Shown: positions 49,201 to 60,940 of the stretch, piece after piece
Numbering within the stretch: the stretch's first letter is position 1
Layout of the letters: each line of letters starts with the position of its first letter
Assembly (NCBI GenBank): GCA_032690845.1
Contig: CM064420.1
Coordinates: 59,694,707-59,758,706, forward strand
Direction: 5' to 3'
Length of the DNA stretch: 64,000 bases
DNA from: Eleusine coracana subsp. coracana
Lineage: Eukaryota; Streptophyta; Magnoliopsida; Poales; Poaceae
The notes under the pieces: model-generated
Seen by the model: the letters and a program-made list of their open reading frames with translations, nothing else
Told to the model about the DNA's origin: nothing
Databases searched by the model: none
Program-made: the position numbers and the translations under genes

Positions 49201-49733
49201 ACTCTGAATAATGCATCTGTTTCTTGAATTAATATACAAGAATTCTTTTCTTTTGAAGCCATTCTTTGTAGGGAGAAACCTTACTCACTCTATGATCTTT
49301 TCCATGGTTAACTTTCGGGTTACGAGTACCCAAACTTTTTCTTTCACAAGTGAAAGCATCAAAACCTCTTAGTCTGAGAAAAACAAGCAATAACTGGTAG
49401 TAATGAGCATAAAATTAATCCTACGTTGGTTTGATCAATGATATGCACATTAATCTACTAATATTTTATCTTGTATTCTAAATCACCGTTGGACAGAAAT
49501 AGAATAAACATTATCTTTATACATAAATTCTAAATTACCGTTAGACAAAAGAAGAATAAATGCATATAACTCATAAATAAATTGATGACATATCTATTAA
49601 ACAATTTTATTAAAAAAGCAATATTATCATCAATTTTATTACAGTAGAAACATGAAAAACATTTCTCTAGTTAAAGAGTATTCTTAGATTTTTTATTTTT
49701 TCTCTAAAAATTGATCACTATGATACAAAATTT
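46282..49733 (-). mobile_element. Degenerate Ty1/Copia retrotransposon interior
   Basis: Minus-strand reverse-transcriptase fragments are clear: FRVIMALAAHLDLQLYQINA (47600-47760) and, further down, NYMDDVLLASGDINP (about 47390-47440), the YxDD catalytic core with flanks typical of Copia. Near 46530-46580 ADLLIKDLPSSVLGEH and TVDMG match the Copia C-terminal end, just before the polypurine tract. A primer-binding-site-like tatcat word (49717-49729, minus) matches 9 of 12 bases of the initiator-Met site. gag and integrase parts (48-49.7 kb) are too decayed to delimit. Many stops; inactive and AT-drifted. Confidence 0.7.
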
Positions 49734-50530
49734 AACACCAGAACACGGTGCATGCATGGCGCCACCTGGATAGATCATGCTCCGCGTTGGCCAGCGGCTA
49801 TGCACGCCGTCATCGTCCGCGATGTGCCACACGTACGACGTTCGAGCGGACCATCCTGCCACGCGTGCTGCATGTCCCGCTGCACCTTGTGCCCTTTCGA
49901 CGATGCCACCTGCTGCACATCCGAGCAGAGTACCCGCCGGCGGCCGGTGGGCACGCTGTACTTATTGTTAATCAGCGTCGTGGAGGCTAGCAGCTCCAGC
50001 ACCGTGGTCTCCTCTCTTCCGCACCGTGATCGGCATGCGGTAGATCAACTGATGACTGCGGTCGACGACGTCCAGGCCTGCCTGTATGCAGCAGAGAGCT
50101 CCAGGGTCGCCGGGACGATGGAACGTCAACATCGTGCTTTGCGTGCATCCACCCTGGGGCCAGGATTCCCGACGCCACAGTACGGGAAGCCGACGACGTT
50201 CACCTCGGTGTAAAAAAAACTGACAAGAATATATTTACACATGCATGGCGTGTTTTTTGTTTTATAAGCTCAACTCGCCGCGTTTTTTTTTTCCCCTTGG
50301 GTTGAGGCAAACCACGACCCAAAAGTGGGATAAGACGAAGACATGGGTTCATCATCCTTAGATAATGCAGAACACAGGCTAGTTCATGGCGCAAGCATTA
50401 CGCACTAAATCTCAACTTGGACAAGATTAGTTAATTAGTTTAGTGATACGCGTGAAAGGCGCGCATTTATTTCTTTTCCCATCATTTTCACTTTCGATCT
50501 CAACTGAGCATCGTGTGGAAACCTACTCTC
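49734..50530. other. GC-rich stretch of unknown nature, then P450 upstream flank
   Basis: 49740-50213 is GC-rich and open for long stretches on both strands, adjoining the Copia primer-binding-like site where a 5' LTR would be expected. It does not resemble the probable 3' LTR. I see no recognisable protein. 50438-50495 matches upstream DNA of the P450 pseudogene. Confidence 0.35.
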
Positions 50531-50538
50531 CTATAAGG
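50531..50538 (+). promoter_or_regulatory. TATA-like box of the P450 gene
   Basis: ctataagg lies about 80 bases upstream of the ATG at 50616, the right distance for a short leader. Confidence 0.4.
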
Positions 50539-50615
50539 TAAGGTACCTTAGAAACATGTTTCTCCCTATTATCGTCTGACGCTACTCTGGAAAAAAAGTT
50601 TCTCCGCCACACCAT

Positions 50616-52640
50616 ATGGCAGGTGAAGGCAGCTCGCTACTTGGCGCCTCACCGTTGATTCTTTCCTTGGCCACCTTGCTCATCGCCGTGCTATGTAAGA
50701 ATTTCGTCGGTGCGAGTAATAAGTGGCCGCGGCGAGTTGCGATTAACAAGGAGTCGGTCCTCCGCAGCCTGGGCATCCGTCTCGGCGACATACCCACGAC
50801 CCTAGTCCTCGACGGCGCCGTCGCCGTGGATTCCCTGGTCCGCCGCGCCGACGTCTTCTCCGACCGCCCCGCCGGCGGGCCCAGCACCATCCTCTCCGAC
50901 GGGCGCCACCCCAACATCACATCGGTGCCGTACGGCCCGCGGTGGGTGGCGCTCCGCCGCAACATCACGTCGGAGGCGTTCCACCCGGTGCGCGGCCTCG
51001 CCCGCGCGGCGCCGCAGCGCGCGCGGGGGGCCGCCGCGCTCGTCGCCGACATCGCCTCCTCCTCCTCCGGCAATAATGGCGATGGCGTGGTGCCCGTCCG
51101 CGACTGCCTGTACAAGGCGGTGTTTGCGCTCAACGTGGCCACGTGCTTCGGCGACGGCGCCGTGGACGCCGGGCATGTGGACGCCATGCGCCTCGCGCAG
51201 CAGGAGTTCCTCGGCATGGTGCCAGGCTTCCGGGTCTTCGCCACGTTCAAAAAGGTTCGTGGTCATCTTCTTAATTTGATACGCTCGTTCCGCCGCTCGA
51301 TTGAATTACATCGTGCGTGAGCGGACACTGGCTCCAGCCACGGGGAGCCAGTAGTAGTAGATTATCCACCGGCCGGCCGGCGGCGAGGCGAGGCGTTGCC
51401 GCTCATCAGCCGAGACAGACATGCATGTGCGAGCTGACTGGCACTACTAAAAAAGAGATTTGTAGTAGTGACAAAAAAAGGAAATTGTAAGAGCTCGATC
51501 AGTCGTGGACATTACTATATATTTTCCCTGGAATAAAATAATACAGGTGGCACGGCTGTTGTACCGGGACAGATGGAAGCAGGCGGTCCACTGTCGGCGG
51601 CGGCAAGAGGAGCTGTACATCCCGCTGATCCGAGCGTGCCAGGAACGGCGCCGCAGTGCTGGAGCTGGAGCTGGAGCTGGAGGCACGAGAACGACGACGT
51701 CGTACGTGGACACGCTCCTAGACCTGGAGATCCCAGTGGAAGGCGACCCTCGCCGGCGTTGGAAGCTCAGCGAGGGCGACATGGTGAGCCTGGTTTCGGA
51801 GTACCTGGGCGCCGCGACGGGGGCCGTCGTGGCCGCGCTGGAGTGGACGCTGGCGAACCTGGTCACACAGCCGGATGTCCAGAGCCGGCTGCGCCGCGAG
51901 GTCGACGGCGAGGAGGCGTCGTGCGGGTACGTGCGGGCCGTCGTGTTGGAGGCGCTGCGGCGGCACCCGCCGGTGCCGGCGGTACAGAGGTACATGGCCA
52001 CCAAAGTGATGGTCGGGAGCACGCCCGTCGCCGGCGGCACCATGGTCCTCTTCTCTCTAGAAGATATCAGCAGGGACGACAAGGTTCGTTTGTTGCGCAT
52101 CTGTTATTAACTACTACAACCTCCCAATTCAACACGATTAATCAAATTATTCAAATGACATGAATAAACATGCATGTTGACCAATATAGTTACGTTTTTA
52201 AGTGCATCATCACTGACAGTACTTACTGGAAAGAAAGCTTATATCATCTACTGCCCTACTACTACTACTAGCTAACAAAAACCGTGTCTAAAAATATACT
52301 GTAACAGATATGGACGTCTCCGGAGGAGTTCATACCGGACAGGTTCATGCCGGGCGGGGAGGGAGCCGGGGTGCGGCTGGTCATCGGCAACAAGGAGGCA
52401 GCCAAGGTGAAGATGATGCCGTTCGGGGCCGGGCGAAGGATCTGTCCAGGAATGGACTACGCTCTTCTAAACTTGGAGTATTTCGTTGCGAAGCTGGTCA
52501 CGGCTTTCGAGTGGCATCCGGTCAAGGATGGTGAAAAGGTCGATCTCACAGCGGAGCACGGCTTCTTTACCACCATGCAGCACCCGCTCCGTGCGCGTGT
52601 CGTGCCACGGGCACCAACGGCACTGACCACTACAGTTTGA
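50616..52640 (+). CDS. CYP89-like cytochrome P450 (3 exons, 502 aa) with non-canonical I-helix
   Basis: Exons 50616-51254, 51547-52083 and 52308-52640, GT-AG introns, all phase 0. A membrane anchor occupies about residues 8-26. The K-helix ExxR is E348-R351, the PERF-like motif reads PDRF (402-405), and haem loop FGAGRRICPG (431-440) carries ligand Cys438. MMPFGAGRRICPG followed by LLNLEYFVAKLVTAFEW is CYP89-like. Oddities: the proline-rich hinge after the anchor is missing; the I-helix reads GAATGAVV (301-308), so Gly305-Ala306 replace the acid-Thr pair; and I-helix to ExxR is only 43 residues because most of the usual J-K loop (about 15 residues) is absent. Such enzymes normally sit in the ER membrane and oxidise small molecules. 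The gene may be a specialised or a dying duplicate. The frame is open throughout. Confidence 0.85.
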
Positions 52641-53150
52641 GCAACACCGTATGCATTTTGAGCCACAAACACTCGATCGTGTGTCTCATATGGCTGTCTG
52701 GTCCAGCCAGAAATTTGAGGATGTAAATAAATAAAGTATAAACAAGCCGTGTGTATTTATGCTTTTAATAAACAGGGATACCTACATTCGTCTAAATCAA
52801 TAAGGAATAAGTTATAGAAATATGTTTTGTCACCAGACCAATAGGCTACCCTTACATCTAGACCCTTGGATTAAATGGATCCAAACCGTCTAACCACACA
52901 ATGCTTAGATGAAGGAAAATTTTGTTACTACGTAACCACCAATGACACCCCTTTGACTTTGTGTCTAACAAAATTTTCTCACCCAAACTAACACCCGCGC
53001 CGAGAGTCCCAGACCACCCCCAATCATCGCCTCGCCCAAATCACGCGAGTTAATACGCCCCCAATCACCGCCTCACCCAAATTACGTGAGTCAATATGTC
53101 TCCAATCAACGTGGCTCAAAGCCGCCGATTATGCAGACACCGCCGATCCC
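52641..53150. other. P450 3' flank and intergenic DNA
   Basis: aataaataaagtat near 52726 is a plausible polyadenylation region. The 5' end of the Helitron that finishes at 58711 may lie in or near here but was not found. Confidence 0.35.
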
Positions 53151-53739
53151 TGCTCGCTTTGATCAAGGTGCTCGTCTCGTTCCCCATCCAAAGAGGCGTG
53201 GATTGTTGTGCCTGTGGTGAGTAAGGAGGAGGAGCGAGGAGGCGAGGTGCACCGGATCCGGAAGAAGGAGCAGGAGCGCTTTCAGACTGAGCTCCACGAG
53301 TTGTAGCATGCCAAGGAGGTCAAGCCCACCATGGTACGTTCTCATCTTCTTCAATCTGTTCAGATATGCGGCGTGGTGATGACAAGCGGAGGAGGCGGGG
53401 CAGCATGGCAGCACTGCAGCGCGCGGGACAGGGCGGCGCCGCTGGCGGAGGTGTCGACCGGTGTTAAGCGGAAGAGGCAGGGAGGCGCAGGGTGCTGGCG
53501 CAGGGTCACACGGCCGGCGTGGTATCTTCGCTCCTCCTTTCTTTCCTTCGTCATGAGATCCGTGGCTGGGTGCGTGGCGGGGAGCCGCAACTTCTTGCGC
53601 TCGAGGCGGACCTCAATGCAGCTAAGGCTGACTCCAGGGCGAGAGAACAATGGTCAGGGGCCATGAGCAGCTGTGGGTTTCAGATCGGAGGCCGTAATGT
53701 GTCGGTGCCCACCCCGGCACCTCCTCCAACGCAGAGGGC

Positions 53740-54127
53740 CGTTGTCGGCGGTGCCGGTAATGCCGATGTCGCCAACGAAATCAACGCGCAGCTTGCCCGC
53801 GTGAACGAAGCGGCGAGGGAGCTCGCGCCCTTGCTAGAAGTCGGGAGGCCAAGGTACCAAGGACGCAGCTCGTCGATCTACCATTGTGAGCTATTACTGC
53901 ACATGCATATTTCTCCCAAATGAACTTTGTGTGATGCATTTGTCACTGACCATTTCATTCTCGGAACAACGTCATCAAGGATAGCGTCGGCAATCTCGGC
54001 GTCGCATTTGGGTTGCAAGGACATGGACTTGCTGGACGTCGGATTAATGGAGAAAGTGGCGGACTCACGGACCCTGTCCTCAGCACCCGAGAAGCTCTAT
54101 TTCTGGGAGAGGAAGCTCTATAGTGAG
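53740..54127 (+). pseudogene. DUF632-family gene fragment (captured)
   Basis: Exon-like block 1 (to about 53887) reads VANEINAQLARVNEAARELA then LLEVGRPRYQGRSSSIYH before a GTGAGC donor. Block 2 (about 53968-54127) reads KDMDLLDVGLMEKVADSRTL then LSSAPEKLYFWERKLYSE before GTACGT. The EI..Q....E...LLEVG and LYFWERKLYxEV signatures belong to plant DUF630/DUF632 leucine-zipper proteins. Introns with consensus ends are kept, so this is genomic rather than retrotransposed DNA. Further DUF632 exons are not seen; the intron after block 2 starts with a 27-base C run. Sequence at 53160-53740 may be N-terminal or unrelated. Confidence 0.6.
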
Positions 54128-54147
54128 GTACGTGTATTGTCGTTTGA

Positions 54148-54174
54148 CCCCCCCCCCCCCCCCCCCCCCCCCCC
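54148..54174. repeat. 27-base C homopolymer
   Basis: An uninterrupted C run 20 bases after the donor of the DUF632-like block. Confidence 0.9.
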
Positions 54175-55490
54175 TCCAAAAAAAAATATCTCTCCTTGTT
54201 ATTTCTATTCTAAATACAACTGACTATTATATTGCTAATTCGTGCAAACGTGCCATAGAGATTAATTGACAATAATATCGTTCAAACACTGTAATCTGAA
54301 TTTAAACTATAGTTGTGCAGTTACACACTTACACCTAATTTCCTATTACTAACGGATGCTTGATTTTGTTTTGACATATGAAGCAAGATTCTAAGCTTGA
54401 TTTTGTACTTACAAGCAAAAAAGGTTGTTCACTTTAATTTTTCAACTTTGATGAATGTGTTTCTATTTAAACTGGCCATGATACCAAGCTAGAGAGGTCA
54501 ACGGACCGTCATGAGCAGTTGTGGGCTTCAGGTCTTCTTTATGTAGTAGGTAATCAATTTTGTATTTGAATACTGCTTAGAGAAATCAATGTCGCAAATT
54601 TCTACTCTTGTGTTCATGTATATGATTAATAATATGATTTATATTTCATGATTTATTTACTGTTTCAAATTTCTCATTCTTTTAATCTATGATAAAAAAG
54701 TTTTATTTTGTGCTTAGAATTTCATATTATCTGATTTTTTATTCAATTTTGCTACAGTATCTTTTATAATCTATGATACTTTTTAAAAATCCTATATTTC
54801 TCCAAACGATATTTTTTTTATGAAAGTAAAGCTGCACAATATTGTAGAAATAAAATAGAAGGCATTAGAATTTTGTCACTATAGTTATGATAAATTACTA
54901 CATGAGATATTTTCTATGATCCTTTTTTTGTATTGTCTAGAGCTTTTTGTGCTTCATGGTGCTGATAATTGTTCTCCCTCATAGTGCTTCAAGTTTTTTC
55001 AACCAAACAGAAGTGCAGAGTTTCAGGGAACTCGTGTTGACAGCAGCCAGGTAATGTCTGAAACATGATAAATGCATTTTTTTTTTGTTATCTGAGCCAT
55101 GCATAGAACTAAAAGAATATTACTTATCTCCAGATGCCCATAAGCCTTAATACTCATTTTCTTGAAAAATAGTGTCACCATCAACAATCACTCAATCAGC
55201 AATGAGCACTGGCATAAACCATATGCATATAGACCTGCATTTACCTCATATACTCTGAATCACCTCACCCACCATTCTATCTGTATCCAAGTTGCTGCGA
55301 AAACTGAATCCAAAACAACTATATTAGTGAAATGCTCAAATCGTAATAACATGTCCAAAAGCTGTATTAAATTAGAATCAAGATACTTCTACGATGATTT
55401 GAGGAACTCAAAGTTTAAGAACCAAAGATAACTATAGATTAGTGAGAAAATCCTATTGGTTGCAGCGAGGTGACAACTGAACATGATAAA
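54175..55490. other. Helitron interior, one unassigned exon-like block
   Basis: 54985-55050 (after cctcatag, before gtaatgtc) is a short block with consensus splice ends, reading CFKFFQPNRSAEFQGTRVDS, not recognised. About 54500-54525 (catgagcagttgtgggcttc) repeats a word at 53662-53685. The rest is AT-rich and intron-like. Confidence 0.35.
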
Positions 55491-55497
55491 TACCTTC

Positions 55498-56330
55498 CAA
55501 TCAAAGCCCCTGAGTATGGAGAGTGCAAGAGTCAAATACCTGGATGACATTGCTACTCTCATTGGAGATTTACTTCAACTTTAGTTGTCATTTTGATCTT
55601 TGTTTCTTTCTGTTCTTTTACTGTTGATCACTTATATTTGTCATTCTTCATGCAGGAAATACCATCAGAGAAGAGGTTGTCTTGTTCTTATAAGACAAAC
55701 ATGATTGCCAAAGTTGTTGTTATTAAGGATTAAGCAACAATTGTTGGAGATGAGACTATGAACAAAACAAAAGGGTGACAGATCAAGAACCAGATTGAGG
55801 TTTGTGTTATTGAAAGTTTAAAACTATTTTTTTTAGGTTAAATTATCTTTTTTTCTAGCTATCCTCCTGGTTGTGCTTTGATATATCAACTTTGTTTGGC
55901 CAGCTTTGATTTGCCAATACATATAACTTGCATTTATTTATCTATATTGTCTTTATAAGTCGTATTTCAATAGTAATGATTTTACTAATGTTTCATGTTA
56001 AATCATGAATTTTCAGGCTACTAGATAGGAATCTGAGAGAGAAAAGTTGAATGAAAGGATTGCTAAACTCTTCAAAGGTGTTCCTTTCATTTAGGTACTT
56101 GACTTTAAAGACTGCCTTCTGATTTATTAGGCTGGCACTGGTGGATGGGCCCTTGATGTATTAGGATGGTATTACAAAAGAGAACTATTCAAAATTATAC
56201 ATCTTGCTTTGTAGGTAGGAGCACAGACAAAAACCGAGCTTAAGGAAAACAAGCTCATGGTTGAAGATGCCCTCATAACTAAGTACCGACTTTCGACACC
56301 AGCTGCTACATCCACCCCCTGCAAGTAAGG
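55498..56330 (+). pseudogene. Chloroplast chaperonin-60 beta gene fragment (captured)
   Basis: Four exon-like pieces in the correct order of a plastid CPN60 beta. 55504-55574 gives KAPEYGECKSQ, then after a one-base insertion YLDDIATLIGD. 55656-55802 gives TIREEV, later AKVVVIKD, stop, TIVGDE and IKNQIE. About 56017-56090 gives EREKLNERIAKLFKGVP. 56217-56330 gives VGAQTKTELKENKLMVEDAL. These follow the family's KAPGFGER-YLDDIA, KVVLTKD-TTIVGD, EKLNERIAKLSGGVA and VGAxTETELKEKKLRVEDA. Intervening AT-rich introns are kept, so the source was genomic DNA. Stops and indels show that it is not functional. It encodes only part of the intermediate and apical domains of the chaperonin. Confidence 0.7.
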
Positions 56331-58681
56331 ATTTCATAGTTTGTTCTTCATGTGGTGTCATGTATGCTGCAAGACTGATTGTTATACCGATGTAATTCAC
56401 CATATTTTATAATTTTATTGCTCTCCAATTATCTGGTCTCCAGTTCAAAGTTCCAACTGATTGTTTGTAGTCTATATTTGTTCAGCAGAAACAACTAAGA
56501 GCAAAAACGATGCTAATTTCACCCTGTTGTTATTAATTCTTTTTACCATTACACAGTTTTCTTTGTGCATAACTGAGAGATAATTTTATTATTATTACAG
56601 TTCTGTTCTGCCCCAACTTATTTTCAGTTATGGATATTGAATATTAATATTATTTTAGTTAAACAAATATCATGTGAGAGATATACCCATTTAGCTCTGT
56701 CTGATGTTTGGCCCTCTATAATTAGGTGTTTGTGTCAGTAAGCCAGAGCGGCACAAGGAGATAACTGATTCAGTTCGAAAGAGCCAAGATACTGTTGATA
56801 TAAGCCAGAGCAGCACACGGTATAATCATTATATCATGCACTTGTTTCCTGGGCTATCAAAATTATGGTTGGGTCCTTCTATGTATTTATTTTTCACTTC
56901 TGATTGAAAGATGATACAAAAAAAGAGTACTCACATACATGTTTAATTTCAGTTATCTTAGAAAGTGATGTCCATTCTTATTTCATGTTTTGATTACACT
57001 CTTCGCTGATTAATATCTTATGTCCCTTCAAATTTCTTTTACTACCTATATAGTGAATGCAGTGGTTTTCAATTACAATATGATTGAACACACATATGTT
57101 CCTTCATGTTGATGAGTGAACAACTGTAATTTTCCTTAAGCCGTCTAGCATGTGATTTAATATGAGAAAGGAGATATGATTCAGTGAGCTCTTTTCAAGT
57201 TATTGACAAATAATACCATAACAATAATGAATATAATATATTATATGTTTAGAAATAATTAGCTTGTAGTACGAATTAAAGAAATGATTAAAGAAACATT
57301 TATATATAGTTCTTTCCTTCATATGTGCCTGCCTCCATTATTTAGCTTTGAAGCTTTAGGTAATGGTACCGAGCTAATAAAACATTTAGCATACTAATTT
57401 GAAATACAACTCTTTATAAAATTAGCAATGAATAGGCAATGTTCATGCCTCTTTTTCCACAAGTCAGAACGTTGAATCAATATTAGTAATTATGGGACTC
57501 CCACTTAGTTTGCTTTTGAAACATGGGACTTTTACTTATTATGGTTCGTATACTATAAAGTTTGATCCGTCCTTAAGCAAGCATTTGAGATGTAATATTG
57601 AGATAATATAGTTACTATCATCTTCATATGTGTGCAGCAGATGAAGATCATGTCGTGTCCATTTTGGGGGTAGGAAGCTGATTTGTATCTGCCCATACCA
57701 TCTGTAGGTATTGTCACATTTTTTAGTAATGAATTTCCTCTCTTCCAGTTTCTGATTTAAATCTATCGATTTAGCTGACTAGCCTATCTATAAATATTTA
57801 TTCACCATTCTGTATTTGTTACTAAAGTAATTTTTTGTATCAGATTTTCTTTTAGTAGAATGCCAGAGAAGCAATCACATGAGATGAGATTATGAGATGA
57901 AATCAACTCCCAATGTGGCTGCACCTTTAGTAACTCTTTAGTTTTCTTTTTCTTTTTTTGCTATATTATGACTGTACCTTTCATTGATTATGATGCCCCA
58001 TCAAATTCCTGATAACACTGGTACAGATGAGGCAACTGCTGATTTTTATATGTATATTGTTTGTATTTCACATATGTTCTCGTGAATTCAGCACATTAAA
58101 AGAGAAGTTTCTATCTTCATATTCTCATTTTTCTATGTTACCATGTTTAATTCCTCACCTCTCAAAAAAAATATATGTGGTAACTACATCAGCTATGGAA
58201 CCTGGGTCAGTTTGTACTTTAGGCCAACAATGTAATAAGAGCTTCAGTTCATTTTTTGGCCAATAATAGAAATAAAAAACATCCATTTCATCTATACATA
58301 TATGCTAATACATATGTGTATTTAATGGTTTCTTGTTTATTTATTACGAAGTTTGATGCTTGATTATGTCCCTGATATATTAAAACTTAGTATTTTGGAC
58401 GCCTCACTTACTGTAGTTTGTGACTAAAAAAATGTTGTGTCTTTAAGCATGTGTCGAAGATGTAATATTGAAGCTTACACGTTTACCATCATCTACCTAC
58501 AGCAGATGGAGAAGGTCATGATGTGTTTATTTTTAGTGCAAGAAATTTATTTCATCTAATTGTACTTATTGTATAGCACAACACTTAAAATATATACACA
58601 TACTAATTAATGTATACATACTTGAGAATGCACATATACTTTAGAAATACTAAGAATATGTCGCATATATAAGCCTCTATG
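56331..58681. other. Helitron interior, no recognised gene
   Basis: AT-rich DNA. 56735-56825 contains two agccagagcrgcaca words about 60 bases apart and may be another captured exon (KPERHKEITDSVRKSQDTV). No family recognised. Confidence 0.35.
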
Positions 58682-58711
58682 ACGTGCGTGTCGCACGTGC
58701 ATCACTACTAG
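58682..58711 (+). mobile_element. Helitron 3' terminus
   Basis: A perfect 7-base stem hairpin ACGTGCG-tgt-CGCACGT (58682-58698) is followed by gcatcactactag, ending CTAG, then T. This is the classic Helitron 3' structure. The element would extend leftwards and include the DUF632 and CPN60 fragments; its 5' TC end was not located. Confidence 0.7.
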
Positions 58712-60634
58712 TATATACTAACATATGGGACAAAAGTGATCTTTAGTACCAAATTTATAGAGCACCTTTATAGTAGACCATAATACATATATAATTGAGT
58801 ATTATGAATTAAATCTAATCGTTCATTTAAAATGGTATTAATTGTAATTACTATGTAACTTATGAGTTAATTAAGAAACAGATAATCATTCATCCATGCT
58901 ATCGATCGTGAGGAGGGCTCGATAGCATGGAGGGCTCGACCTAACGCAGACGCATGACCGCATGAGTTTTTGTCCGCTGCTGCAAGAACAGGATCCTTGC
59001 CGCAGTCGGCCGTATTCTGCGTTGTCCCGGTAGGCAGCAGATTGTTGTGTTAAACGGGTTATGAATTATGCATCCAGACAATAGGCAAAGCAGCTTGGTA
59101 CCTTTGAGGCACAAGATAAAATTACGAATCCACTTCTGCAACAATTAGTTTATCTTCTAGTGAGGCACGAATGCTATTCGATTGACAGAACGATAGTTTT
59201 TCAGTTCTTATCATCGCCTAGTGATGATGAACAATTTGTTAAGTCAATGCTTTGTTTCTTGGCTGTCTCGTCGTAATGAGTGTGGGGATGATCCCCTGTT
59301 TGTCTTCCAGCAGAACGTGCTAGGCCCCCTCGTTGTAAAACGCCCGGATCAACGCCTGTGCTCCACGAGTCTGGTGTAGCAGAGCTGGATCATCCGCTCA
59401 CATCTCCCCGACACTGCCCATGACGAATCCGTATGCGAATACATCGGATTGCTGACACATCGCGCGAGGCTTGGCTTCTTCTTGGGCATCGTGGGCTACC
59501 GAGCAGCCATAGGAACTCGAGGAGCCCATCCGGGAGATGTCTTCTTGATCTTCCAAACATCTTCAGTCGCCGTTGCTAATGCCGCCGCCACCACACGAAC
59601 CCTAATGAAACAACATAAAGAAACTAAAGAATTCGATTATCCAAATGATTGGTATTGGAATTTTGATCTTTCACACCAAAAAAAATAAGTCTGCCACCAT
59701 CTTTATGTTCCAAAATTACCCATATGATACTATAATACTTGTATACGAAACTTATGATACCAATGGGTTAAAAGAGTATCATTGCAATGGTCTGGATCGT
59801 CGGATAGATTAAATGAATGACATGCATTTATTTTGGTTCACTGTAAAAGTACTCAATTTATATACTAAATAAAATTTTTAGATTATTTTTCTCTCATATG
59901 TTTGTAGTAATCTTAGTTGTGTGTGTGTCAGCTGTACACAGAGACAGAGAGTGAAATGTAATTCCATTATCTAAAAAAGTATTGCATTTCTTAATACCCT
60001 CTAAAATAAACAATGTTGTAATAACTATGTCTCATTTGATAAGCCACACCAATCGATTTTCTCACATTTTTTCTAATATTTTTTATATATATTTTATCAG
60101 CGTGTGAACCATCAAAAGAGTCAACCATGTAATCTGGTTCATGGCTGAATCAGTATCGCATAATGATGACCCTACTAGCTTGATTCTTAAAGGAATCCAA
60201 CCTTGTCTTGCACAGGGCTAAAAATAGATACTTCCCACAGATCAAACAATGCTAGATTCTCTTATGATCATGACCACCATAAAAACTATTTAGGACACAT
60301 TTAACTGTCTTGCACTTGTCTCCTTAGTATTGAACTGTCACCACCATAACAAACAAACATTGCTTGAAGTCATCATCGAAGGACAAGACAACTAATTATC
60401 GAGATATGTGATAGATAATAGTATAATTGTTGTTGTGTCACAGCTCACAATTGTTAGTCATATTTGTAGTTTTCACTCAATCATCAAATATATGGTTCAT
60501 AACAATGACAATACATCTTTTCAGTGCCAAAACAAACTTCGTTCTTCAAGATATATGCGCAAAAAAGAAAAGAAAATTATAGGCCAGACAAACAATGATA
60601 AAGACAGGGAGGAAAACCAACAGAGGCAGTGATT
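58712..60634. other. Intergenic DNA, no supported gene
   Basis: AT-rich apart from a moderately GC-rich patch at 58900-59600 without recognisable product. Confidence 0.4.
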
Positions 60635-60640
60635 AAAAAA
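60635..60640 (-). terminator. Pol III terminator of the tRNA-Ser gene
   Basis: Six T on the minus strand, a few bases beyond the 3' end of the tRNA. Confidence 0.75.
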
Positions 60641-60644
60641 GATA

Positions 60645-60726
60645 CGTGGTCGGCAGGATTCGAACCTGCGCGGGCAAAGCCCACATGATTTCTAGTCATG
60701 CCCGATAACCACTCCGGCACGACCAC
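60645..60726 (-). tRNA. trnS-AGA: tRNA-Ser (anticodon AGA)
   Basis: The 82-base minus-strand gene folds well. Acceptor GTGGTCG (60726-60720) pairs with CGACCAC (60652-60646), with discriminator G at 60645 as in serine tRNAs. The anticodon stem is CATGA/TCATG around loop CTAGAAA, giving anticodon AGA (60693-60691), which decodes UCU and, after inosine modification, UCC and UCA. The long variable arm (TGGGC-TTTG-CCCGC) marks a class II tRNA, and the T arm is GCAGG-TTCGAAT-CCTGC. No intron, no encoded CCA, nuclear type. Upstream CAAGCAA supplies the CAA motif typical of plant Pol III tRNA genes. Confidence 0.95.
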
Positions 60727-60940
60727 TTGCTTGACGATTTTCTCATTCTGTCGTTATTATTTATGATCTTAGAATAGTCTCCTCACTACGTAGTTGACCA
60801 CGGGCACGGCAGCAAGAAACACAGCACGAAGCCGCCACGGCCAACATATCGTTCCTTTCCTCCGCTCCGTTGATGGCGCGGGATCCCAAAGGTAACCCAA
60901 CAACCAATTAATCCCGTCTGTAATCATTTACGAATCACGG
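60727..60940. promoter_or_regulatory. Shared divergent region between tRNA-Ser and CNX7
   Basis: The 214 bases between the 5' end of the tRNA (minus) and the ATG of the small-subunit gene (plus) must hold the Pol II promoter of the latter. A small upstream frame, ATG at 60873 to TAA at 60911 (12 codons, starting MARDPKG), would precede the main start if the transcript begins upstream of it. Confidence 0.5.

Noticed and set aside
49752..50213. 153-codon frame and its antisense
   Set aside because: No family recognised, open on both strands, next to a decayed retrotransposon. Could be element or captured DNA.
45920..50213. Complete LTR retrotransposon with two LTRs
   Set aside because: The candidate 3' LTR does not resemble the sequence beyond the primer-binding-like site, so a full element cannot be claimed.
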